Shown in pieces: positions 44,770 to 54,600 of a stretch of 64,000 nt of DNA (its first letter is position 1; every line of letters begins with the position of its first letter). The stretch is from Lysobacter_I brunescens. Its GTDB lineage: Bacteria; Pseudomonadota; Gammaproteobacteria; Xanthomonadales; Xanthomonadaceae. A program made the position numbers and the translations under genes. A model generated the notes under the pieces. That model was given only the letters and a program-made list of their open reading frames with translations. It was not told the DNA's origin and did no database searches. Where the stretch lies: positions 215,038 to 279,037 of the forward strand of contig NZ_JBHTIF010000005.1 of NCBI RefSeq assembly GCF_042677005.1, given 5' to 3'.

Positions 44770-45001
44770 CACACCCTCCGGAAAAAACGTGCCTACGTGT
44801 CGTCGTCCGCGCGGACGTGCCGCGCGGCCCGCCAGCATGATGCCGCAAGGCATGTGCCGGGACACCGTGCCGAAGGCTGCCCGCATGCCGGCAAGGACGG
44901 CAAAGCGCGCACCCCGCCGACGGGCGGGATGCGCGCTTCGAGGGCTTGCACGGAAGGCGCGCGACCGACTCCGGAAGGCCGGTCGCGCCATCGCCTGCCT
45001 G

Positions 45002-46567
45002 TCAGACCGGGCAGGACGCGGCCGTGGAACGCACCAGCATCCCCGCCGGGATCGAGATCAGCCCGGGGATGAAGTTCTGCACGCTCCAGCTCACCGTGCG
45101 GTTGGTGCTGGCAGTACCCAGCACGCGCTCGGCCAGCACCTTCTCGGTGATGCGTCCGGCCGGGATGAACGGCGTAGTGGTCGTGCTGGTGTTGCACTTG
45201 ATGTAGGCCTGGACCACGGACGACCCGGTCACGCCGGCCGTCGTGATCTTGAAATCGCCGTCGTAGTGCCGGGTGGCCGCGCCGCCGGTGTAGGTCGCGC
45301 AGTTCTGGCCGCCGGGATACGCGGTGAAGACCAGCTGCACACGCATGCACGAGGTGCTGTTGTTGGTCACGTTGTAGGTGACGTTGTATTCGGCACCGTA
45401 GTTCGCGGTCGAGAACTTGTCGCTGTCGCGGTCGGCCGGGCGGCCGGCGGCATAGAGCGAGGTGTTGCTGGAGTAGTAGCGCAGGGCCAGCGGACGCTGG
45501 GCGTCGCCCGAGGGCGAGACCGGCGAACCGGCCGGCGGGTCGCAGACGCCGCTGGGCATGGTGACCGGCGACGTGCTCGCCGCACGGAGCAGGTTGGCCG
45601 GCGCCGCCAGGTAGCGGTAGCCGAACGTCTGTCCGGGCGCGGTGAAGCTCACCGGCACAGTGCCGTTCCATTTGTTGTACTGGTAGATGCCGGCCGGACG
45701 GCCCCAGCCGGTCCAGTTGTATGTGCCGTCGGTGTTCTGCGACTGGCGGCTGGTGCAGGGCGTGCCACCGAGCACGTTGGTGGTGCCGTCGGCGTTGTAG
45801 GTCGTCGGCACGTTGCCCCAAGCGTACAGCGACTTGCCGAGGTCGTTGGCGGCGGTGGCCGTGGTGATCGTGGCCGGTGCGGCCACCAGTCGCGCGCGCA
45901 GGCAGCCGCTGGACGCACGGAAGGTGATGCGCGCATCCAGCGACGCGCCCTTCGGCGTGCTGCCGCCGCGCAGCTGGAAGATCTGCGTCGGCCCGGTGAT
46001 GGTGCGTGGCGCCGAGGTGGGCACGTTGATGATCGTCGAACCGTTCGTGCTGCCCACCCAGCTCGGCATCGCGCCGGTGACCAGCACGCGCGCGACCGAG
46101 TAGCTGGGGCTGCGGCCCGGATCGAGCGTGTACGCGGCCTGCTCCAGGATGTCGCGCTGCGAGATCGCCGCGCCGTACGCGGTGAAGGTCGCGCTGGCGC
46201 CGACCGGCTCCAGGATCAGGAAGATGCGATCGACCCGGGCATCGGTGCCGACCGGATCGCCGAGGATGTGGTGCATGTAGAACGAGAATTCGCGCATGCC
46301 GCCGGCGGTGCACCCGCTGTCGAGGGTGGTCGCGCCGGTCAGTCGGCGGGTGACCTTGCCGGGGTCGACCGAGTTCATCGCATCCATGCCGAGCAGCAGG
46401 CCGGCACGATTGACCGATTCGGGATTGTTGCTGACCAGGATCGGCGCGCCCTGCATGCTGCCGGGCAGCGGACTGAGCTGCGAATAGGTCTGGGCGTGGG
46501 CGGTCGCGGCGGACAGCAGGGCGGTCGCGGCGGCGAACCGCAGCGTGGTGCGGAAAGATTCCTTCAT
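45002..46567 (-). CDS. Secreted protein of unknown function, DUF3370-like, 521 aa
   Basis: A large exported protein with a signal peptide (about 1-25, ending ATAHAQ). The start of the mature part, LSPLPGSMQGAPILVSNNPE, followed by GLLLGMDAM and FSFYMHHIL, resembles the DUF3370 family known mainly from cyanobacteria; this is from memory. The rest is beta-rich, Thr/Ser/Asn-rich, with several cysteines and many Tyr, as in surface-exposed or matrix proteins. A hairpin of GCGCGACCG and CGGTCGCGC (44959-44988) follows the stop. ATG at 46567; it stands alone. Confidence 0.65.
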   Translation of the reverse strand: MKESFRTTLRFAAATALLSAATAHAQTYSQLSPLPGSMQGAPILVSNNPESVNRAGLLLGMDAMNSVDPGKVTRRLTGATTLDSGCTAGGMREFSFYMHHILGDPVGTDARVDRIFLILEPVGASATFTAYGAAISQRDILEQAAYTLDPGRSPSYSVARVLVTGAMPSWVGSTNGSTIINVPTSAPRTITGPTQIFQLRGGSTPKGASLDARITFRASSGCLRARLVAAPATITTATAANDLGKSLYAWGNVPTTYNADGTTNVLGGTPCTSRQSQNTDGTYNWTGWGRPAGIYQYNKWNGTVPVSFTAPGQTFGYRYLAAPANLLRAASTSPVTMPSGVCDPPAGSPVSPSGDAQRPLALRYYSSNTSLYAAGRPADRDSDKFSTANYGAEYNVTYNVTNNSTSCMRVQLVFTAYPGGQNCATYTGGAATRHYDGDFKITTAGVTGSSVVQAYIKCNTSTTTTPFIPAGRITEKVLAERVLGTASTNRTVSWSVQNFIPGLISIPAGMLVRSTAASCPV

Positions 46568-46850
46568 GTGGACGGTTCCATGTGGGGCCGCCTCGCCGGA
46601 CGCAGGACGCGCTCCGGACGATCGCGGCGGGCTCGAACTGAACGGACGCGCCGGAGGTCGAGCGGCTCCGGCGCGGGCGGCATCCTAGGCAGCGCGCCAC
46701 CGGCGAAGCGTGATCGGTGTCGGCATTGCGTGCGCCGAGAGATGTCTCGGTCGCGACGAGAGATTTCTGCATACGATTTCAGGCATGCAGCCATGCCCCG
46801 GGATTCGCGGACCACCTTGGCGCCTCTGCGATGCCTTCTCTCGCGCAAAG
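46568..46850. other. Intergenic region before the DUF3370-like gene
   Basis: About 280 bases without a gene. It should hold the promoter of the secreted-protein gene on the minus strand. I see short inverted repeats (GAGA...TCTC near 46738-46770), but no clear -35/-10 pair. Confidence 0.5.
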
Positions 46851-46878
46851 AAAAACCCCGCCTCGCGGCGGGGTTTTT
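46851..46878 (-). terminator. groL: Rho-independent terminator after groEL
   Basis: The 12-base stem AAAAACCCCGCC/GGCGGGGTTTTT with a 4-base loop lies about 30 bases past the groEL stop and has T-runs on both strands. Confidence 0.93.
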
Positions 46879-46905
46879 CGTGAAACGCAAGCGACTGCGG
46901 ATGGA

Positions 46906-48549
<1,644 letters not shown>

Positions 48550-48654
48550 TGTTTGAAGCTCCGGAATTGGTTTGATTTCTTGGGGTGGGCTTCAACCCAC
48601 CATTGCGACATCGATGCATTGGCGAGCGTGCGGCGGATGCGTCCGCCACGCGCA

Positions 48655-48945
48655 TCAGCCGACGATCGCGAGGATGTCGTCTTCCTTGATGATCTTGTAC
48701 TCGATGCCGTCCTGCTTGTAGGCGGAACCGGAGTACTGGCCGTAGATCACCTTGTCGCCGACCTTGACCTTCGGCGCGCGGGTGCCGCCGGTGGCGTCGA
48801 TGAACTTGCCTTCGCCGACGGCGACGACTTCGCCCTTGGTCGGCTTTTCCTTCGCTGCGTCCGGGATGATGATCCCGCCAGCGGTGGTTTCTTCGGCTTC
48901 GATCGGCTTGACGACCAGGCGGTCGTAGAGCGGCTTGAGATTCAT
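48655..48945 (-). CDS. groS: Co-chaperonin GroES (Hsp10)
   Basis: Small lid subunit of the chaperonin, 96 residues. It starts MNLKPLYDRLVVKPIEAEE and carries the mobile loop ETTAGGIIIPDAAKEKP (about 18-34). First gene of groESL; the CIRCE-like element and promoter lie 45-75 bases upstream. Confidence 0.99.
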   Translation of the reverse strand: MNLKPLYDRLVVKPIEAEETTAGGIIIPDAAKEKPTKGEVVAVGEGKFIDATGGTRAPKVKVGDKVIYGQYSGSAYKQDGIEYKIIKEDDILAIVG

Positions 48946-48988
48946 GTGAACCCTCGCAAGTGGTTGATTGGTGGAGAAAAGGGTGGCG

Positions 48989-49018
48989 ATTTTAGCAGTC
49001 CCCCGGGGAGAGTGCCAA
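48989..49018 (-). promoter_or_regulatory. groS: Sigma-70-like promoter of groESL overlapping CIRCE
   Basis: On the minus strand TTGGCA (49018-49013) and TAAAAT (48994-48989) are 18 bases apart, each matching consensus at five of six positions. The boxes lie inside or beside the inverted repeat, so a bound repressor would block the polymerase. Confidence 0.65.
48992..49018. promoter_or_regulatory. CIRCE-like operator for HrcA
   Basis: TTAGCAGTC - nine bases - GAGTGCCAA matches the CIRCE consensus TTAGCACTC-N9-GAGTGCTAA with one mismatch in each arm. HrcA repressor binds this element in heat-shock promoters, including those of Xanthomonas (established knowledge). The hrcA gene is not in the window. 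Confidence 0.8.
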
Positions 49019-49028
49019 AGCCGCGGGC

Positions 49029-49050
49029 AAAAAACGCCCGGCGAGCCGGG
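49029..49050 (-). terminator. Terminator just upstream of the groESL promoter
   Basis: On the minus strand CCCGG-4 bases-CCGGG followed by CG and six T forms a short intrinsic terminator that would shield groESL from transcription entering from the transposase side. Confidence 0.55.
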
Positions 49051-49146
49051 ACTGGCCGGAGATATGGGGTGGGCTGCGGGGGTTTCAAGGGCCCCGGACG
49101 GGGAAGGATCGGAGCGGGCTGGCCATGCCGACGGCCTCCCTTAACC

Positions 49147-49158
49147 GGGGACACCCAT
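49147..49158 (+). repeat. REP-like copy a, GGGGACACCCAT
   Basis: First of three same-strand copies of the ggacaccca core left of the transposase remnant. It is followed by a C-rich tract (about 49185-49230). Confidence 0.6.
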
Positions 49159-49230
49159 ATTTCCCTCTGCCCCCTGGCCCAACCAAGCCCCACCCCCCCC
49201 AGCCCCCTCCAGCCCCCTCCCCCTCCCCAG

Positions 49231-49240
49231 GGACACCCAC
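49231..49240 (+). repeat. REP-like copy b, GGACACCCAC
   Basis: Second left copy, exact core, preceded by CAG; lies at the end of the C-rich low-complexity tract. Confidence 0.6.
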
Positions 49241-49265
49241 CATCCACCATCATCAATCCAACCAA

Positions 49266-49275
49266 GGACACCCAC
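49266..49275 (+). repeat. REP-like copy c, GGACACCCAC
   Basis: Third left copy, exact core, about 75 bases before the transposase remnant start. Confidence 0.6.
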
Positions 49276-49349
49276 AACTCAGACTTCCCCGACACCCGGA
49301 TCAGCACTTCCCCGACATCCCACCCGCACTGCCTCCGCGACACTGAGGC

Positions 49350-50306
49350 ATGACCCGGCCTCGCTCGCAGATCGCCCCGCATCACAGTCCTGGCGCCTTC
49401 CACTGCGTACAGCGCTGCGTGCGCCGCGCCTTCCTCTGCGGCGTCGACCGCTACAGCGGCCAGTCCTTCGAGCATCGCCGGGGCTGGATCGAAGACCGCA
49501 TCCAGCTCGTCGCCGAATGCTTCGCCGTCGCGATCGACGCCTATGCGGTGATGAGCAATCATCTGCATCTCGTGTTGCGTATCGACCCGGGCGAGACGCT
49601 GCGCTGGTCCGATGACGAGGTCGCCGCACGCTGGGTCCGCCTGTTTCCGCCGCGCAAGGACAGCGACGCCGCGATCGAGGCCAAATGCCTGCGTTTGCTG
49701 GCGAATCCAGAGCGGATCGAGACGCTGCGCGAGCGTCTCGGCAATCTCTCCTGGCTGATGCGCTGCCTCGTCGAACCCATTGCCCGCCGCGCGAATCGCG
49801 AGGACGGCTGCAAGGGGCGCTTCTGGGAAGGCCGCTACAAGTGCCAGGCTCTGTGAGACGAGCGCGCGATCCTCGCCGCCATGGCGTATGTCGACCTAAA
49901 CCAGATCCGCGCGGGCATGGCCGACCGGCTTGAAACTTCGACCTACACCAGCGCAGCGGAACGTGTTTCGCAGGTGAGAGAGGGTCCGGCATCAGCGACT
50001 TCACCACTGAAGCCGATCGCGGGCAGCCTGAGACCCGCCGTCGATCTCACCACCGCTGATTATCTGCACATCCTCGACTGGACCGGGCGGCAGCTCGCGC
50101 CCGGCAAGCGTGGGCGCATTTCAGCAGATGCGCCCGCCGTCATCGCGAACATCGACTGCGACGCAACGCGCTGGGCCGCACGCGTCGCTGCATTCGGCAG
50201 CGGCTGGCACCGCGCCGCAGGCTCGGCACGGGATCTGATCGCCCTCGCCGAGCGGATGGGGCAGCAGTGGCTGGCGGGCATCCGACTGGCGTTGAAACTG
50301 GGGTGA
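49350..50306 (+). pseudogene. REP-associated (RAYT/Y1) transposase with in-frame TGA
   Basis: A transposase of the IS200-like HUH family, interrupted by a stop. The first part (49350-49856, 168 codons) has the family start GAFHCVQRCVRRAFLCG, the HUH motif SNHLHLVLRI (about residues 69-78), SWLMRCLVEPIARRANRE and GRFWEGRYKCQAL. The last is immediately followed by TGA at 49854-49856. The same frame then continues DERAILAAMAYVDLNQIRAG, the segment with the catalytic-region Tyr, to a second stop at 50306. Intact relatives read straight through, so one substitution has split the gene. Inactivation, or a sequencing error, are the options. It is flanked by inverted REP-like repeats, as expected of a RAYT locus. 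Confidence 0.8.
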
Positions 50307-50431
50307 AACATCGCCAGCGGACTGGACGCCCGGCCGGGAGGATGGCGCGTGGGCGATGGTTTATATGCGCTGCCCACGCGGCCTGCGAAGGGAGCGGACG
50401 CTGGATATTACTCACGTCCGCTTCGGCAGCA

Positions 50432-50466
50432 GGCAGGAAAGAAAGTGGGTGTCCCTGTCTTTTGCC
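50432..50466 (-). repeat. REP-like hairpin d (GTGGGTGTCC core)
   Basis: Core GTGGGTGTCC at 50445-50454, inverted relative to copies a-c. Flanks pair as GGCA/TGCC, AAAGA/TCTTT and GGG/CCC, giving an imperfect stem-loop of 35 bases. Confidence 0.65.
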
Positions 50467-50475
50467 TACCCAACT

Positions 50476-50518
50476 TGTACAGGAAAGAAAAGTGGGTGTC
50501 CCGGTTTTCTTGTGTACA
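50476..50518 (-). repeat. REP-like hairpin e (GTGGGTGTCC core)
   Basis: Core at 50492-50501. The flanks pair as TGTAC/GTACA, AAGAAAA/TTTTCTT and GGG/CCC, a longer imperfect stem-loop than copy d, ending just before the immunity-like gene's stop. Confidence 0.7.
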
Positions 50519-50519
50519 G

Positions 50520-51152
50520 TTACACAGCCCGAAGATCCACCGCATATATCCCAGTTTCACAAACAAGGTACTGAACGCCGAGGCCGCGAATATCCATATA
50601 AAGACTAAAATCATAGCCAAAATCAAACCCATTTGAAGCCACATACCAGACGGCGCGGTAATCATTTGTCGCACCATAGACTGCCTCATTCAGTTGCCAA
50701 TACTTTTCCTCGCAACCATCCATGACATCCCTGAAGCAGTCACCTATTGCAGACATGGCCTCACTAGAAGGCCAGGCATCATCACCATAAGAAATCGACT
50801 TAAACACATCCAAATCAACGAAAACGACGTTATTTTTCAAAAATGAATCAGCCAAGTCATGCTCATTGATTTTCGACAAAAAAACACGCATCCGCTCAAC
50901 ATCCTCACGAATCAACTGAGAAGAAGCCCTTATTCTCTCATTCGAATCGAACTGAGAATGCCCACCACTCTTTATTCGCAACAATGCAGACACATAACCT
51001 TCCGCATCAGGAAATGTTTGAAAGACAGACCGAAGCTCTTCTAACGAACAACTATCCATGAACAAGCCATAAAAATATGAATGGTCGAACGATCTTCCTT
51101 CTTCACACATCGATATCCAATCACGCAGCAATTGACTATCCATTTTTATCAT
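50520..51152 (-). CDS. Putative immunity protein for the YD-repeat toxin, 210 aa
   Basis: Not assigned to a family. Acidic, soluble-looking, without signal peptide or membrane segments; features include SFDHSYFYGLFMDSCSLEEL (about 20-39), NNVVFVDLDVFKSISYGDDA and FDFGYDFSLYMDIRGLGVQY near the end. The ATG at 51152 overlaps the toxin gene's stop as ATGA, the classic coupling of polymorphic toxin and immunity genes. Its base composition is clearly AT-richer than the chromosome around it, a sign of recent transfer. Immunity function is inferred from position alone. Confidence 0.65.
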   Translation of the reverse strand: MIKMDSQLLRDWISMCEEGRSFDHSYFYGLFMDSCSLEELRSVFQTFPDAEGYVSALLRIKSGGHSQFDSNERIRASSQLIREDVERMRVFLSKINEHDLADSFLKNNVVFVDLDVFKSISYGDDAWPSSEAMSAIGDCFRDVMDGCEEKYWQLNEAVYGATNDYRAVWYVASNGFDFGYDFSLYMDIRGLGVQYLVCETGIYAVDLRAV

Positions 51153-51640
51153 TTCCTTGCAACGGGGAGAGGCGGCAAGAGAGCAGGGTCGATCTTCCAT
51201 CTATCACGCAAGGCAATCACCCCAGCATTATATTCTCTCAATGAATTGCTATTAACAATGACAGCCCTAAGCTCATTGTGAAACTGTTTGCTGCCCGGGC
51301 CAGATACTTTTTCCCCATTTACGATAACAGTGTGGGCACCCCGAACACCAGTCCCCGGAACCACCCACTTAAGATCCAAAGTCCCAGTAGTAAATCTATG
51401 AACCTCATCCATAGAAACGCCCCATGACTTGAACTTCAGAGCCTCAACAACCATCATCCATTCATGTTTGGCACCGCCATTTCTAATACGTTCGGCAATA
51501 GCCTCGCGATATTTAGGAACTTGAAGAATAGTCCTTGCCTCACTTACGGTCAGATCATCCCACCAAGCATTGAATCCCTTCTTGACCGTGGGCACTCTAC
51601 CGCTCGGCAATAGCTCAGCGATAGCACGATCCCGGCCCAC
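51149..51640 (-). other. Candidate toxin tip of the YD-repeat protein
   Basis: The last 160 or so residues match no toxin family I can name. Possible catalytic residues are KHEWMMVVEALKFKSWG (51424-51475), a His in GAHTV (51328-51342) and FHNE (51272-51283), which together could be a metal-dependent nuclease of HNH-like kind. This is inference; the tip ends with LPPLPVARK just before the immunity-like gene. Confidence 0.45.
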
Positions 51641-54600
51641 ATTAGCGACATTGCCTGCAAATCTATTCTCTAGGCTCGCAACATAAGCCTTGAAACTAGC
51701 GGGGCTATACCCCTTGGTCAAAGACCTAAGCTCAGTGCCCAACAGCCTCGTAATACTACCACCAGCAGCCGCAGACCACCCGCTCGCTCTTGGCATCCTG
51801 ATGCCAGCCTGAGCATCAGGAATCTCGGTAACGAGGCCTCCTGTAATGGTGGCGGGCACAGAAACGTATTTATTGAGAGCACCGCCGATGCCTAGCTTCG
51901 CCAATGCCCCAAGCTGTTCTCCGGACGCATCACTTTGAATCCTTGCATTCTCTCTCCTAGATATCAAGCCGACAGATCCCAGCTTTCGTGCGAACAGCTT
52001 GTCATCTCCAAGTGTGCCACTTTGCCACAGCGCGGATAGTCCAGCGACAAGCCAAAGCACTCTCGTTTGACCAGACATGACCGCAGCGTCAGAGATAGCA
52101 GAGGTCTTTCCAAGCTGATCAAAATGCGCACCATCCATATTGACAAAGAAATTTGCCATTCTGTTATGGAACGTATTAGTAATAGCCGCAGGTCGCGTGT
52201 GCGTCGCGAACTCATAGGAGTTCGTGAGAGTGGTCCTCATACCAGCCAGCACTGCTGACCGGAGAGTCCGATCATCCATTGACCTCACAGCAGCAAGGTC
52301 AAGCTGGGAGGCAATCAGGAGAGGGTGGTCCGCGTTTAGCCTCGATATTCCAGCCTTCAAATCGGACAGCATTCTGCGCCCAGACCCATCATCAAGAACG
52401 ATTGCTGTATAAGCCTTCAAAACATTGCCGGTATTATCAATGAGCGCATTGTGATTTTCATAACGAGTCAACTGCTTTCCAGACATTCCCCCCTGAATCG
52501 GAAGCCGCAACTTTTCGAGCGCCTCCTGATACGCCTGAACTCGAGCCAACTCCATTTTCATATCGGATTGTTCACCGAACGATGAGGTCGGCTCCAGCAT
52601 TTCCCCTCGTTTCGCGGCGTCAATATAACCTTGACCGGCAATAGATTCCGGCGGGTAATCAAACGTTATTCCTTCTTGAGAACGCAGGGGCACCCAGCTC
52701 AATCCGAACTGCGCATTAATCGCGCGGACGTCTTCATCACTATGCCTCCCATCATCATTCATATCGGCCGGCGGGCCGATTCTAGGATCGAAAGTTGGCC
52801 CTGAATGACGATCAGTTTCACCGGGCTCGAAACTAACCGTTGTGGGCTGCCTGCGCACACTCCGCGCCTGCCAAACCTGCTTGACGCTATTCACCTGATT
52901 ATCAATCTGCCCCGTAATTCCACTGCCAATCGTGTCGCCGACTGCATTCACGAGGAAATCAACATTGTTCCAACTGGTACCCGGAGCATCAAATGCCCTG
53001 TTGACTGCATAACTGATCGCACCCTTCGCAAGGTTGATCGCCAGATGTTGTGCAACGACCTTGTTCCATTCGAACTTCGTGTAACTCGTCTGGGAATGAC
53101 CGAAGGCGCCCCGTCCCCACGGGTTGATCTCAGTGTCCGTGGAAGTTCCTGGCTTGCCCATTCCACCGAAGACGCCTGCGGTGATCCCAGCCGTGGCCAC
53201 GCTTGCAGCGAAGCCACGCAGACTGAACGACGCGTCCCTGCCTAGCGCACGATTCAATCCATATGTCGTGGCGTAAGAGGCAGCTGCGCCGGCCATCGCA
53301 CCGGTGACTCCGCCGCCAGCTGCGCCCGCCACTCCTCCGCCCACGTAAGCGGCGGCTGCCGAGATCGCAACGCTTTCATAGTCGATCATCCCAGGGGCGC
53401 CATTGCCCAGTGGATCGAAGATTGCACGGTTGAGATCGCTGCTGTTTCCACCGAACGGGTTGACGGTGAAACGGAAGAAACGTCCCCAGTCGTACTGACC
53501 ATTCAACATCAGGGCGCTGCCCTGTGTCGCCAGATTCCCAGCTGCCGCACCGGCTACAGGGCCGGCGTAGTAGCTGACGACGATATTGACCACGACGCCA
53601 ATCAGCGTGGAAAGCCATTTGCATTTCTGCCCCGGCGGCGGCGGAATGAACGGCAGCGACGGCGTGATGTTGCCGATCGCATCATTCGCGTTGTAGGGCT
53701 TGAAGGTGCTGGCATCGTTCTGGCTGACCGAGACTTCGGGCACCTTCAACTGCGTGCCGGCGACCAGCTTGGCGTCGCGATCACCCATGCCATTGGCATC
53801 GGCGATGGTGTACCACAGCATGTCGGTACCGTAGACACGCTGGGCCAGGGTGGCGAGGGTTTCGCCCTCCAGCACCATGACCATCGAACCGCCTGCGGTG
53901 TACGGCGCACCGCCATTGAGCGTGGTTATCTGCGGGATCGAATAGGTACCGTTGTTGGTCCGGATCGAGCCGCCTTCCTTGATCTCCGCCTGCTGCTTGC
54001 CGGCCGCATGGACGAACAGGAAATTCGCCTTGGCGCCGGTGCTGTCCGCCACCTGGGTGAAGACGTTGCTCTCCAGCGTACCTTCGCGGCGCGTCATGAT
54101 GGTGCCATCGCCCGTGTGGGTATAGGCCTTCACGCGATCGTGCAGCACCCCATAGTTCGTGGGAAGCGGCGTATTTTCGACTTGCTTGATCAGGCGGCCG
54201 AAATAATCGTAGGTCAGCGTATTCGTCGTCGCACGATACTTGTAGTACGAACTGCTGCCGGCCACAGTCTTTTCCTGCCAGCTGTCCCAGCCTTCGTACT
54301 GGAGGTTGTAGCTATGGGTGTTCCATTCGATATCGGCCGACTTGTAGCGGTAATGCACGAGACGGCCGGCCGCATCGTAGCCACTCCCGCCGGCAGCGGT
54401 GGTATAGAAGATCTCGCTCTTGTTGGTCAGTACGCCCAGATCGCTCCACTCGCCGGAGCTGGGTGTATTCATTTCGGGGTCGCGCCAGGTCGGCTGATTC
54501 TCACGATGCAGCGTCCGCTGCCAGGTCAGTCGACCATCGGCATCATAGGTCTGCTGTTCGGCCCCGTTCAGCCAGCCGCCGATGCTCATGTCGAATCCGC

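Noticed and set aside
49854..49856. TGA read as selenocysteine in the transposase
   Set aside because: No selenocysteine insertion hairpin is evident and this transposase family does not use it; a substitution or error is simpler.
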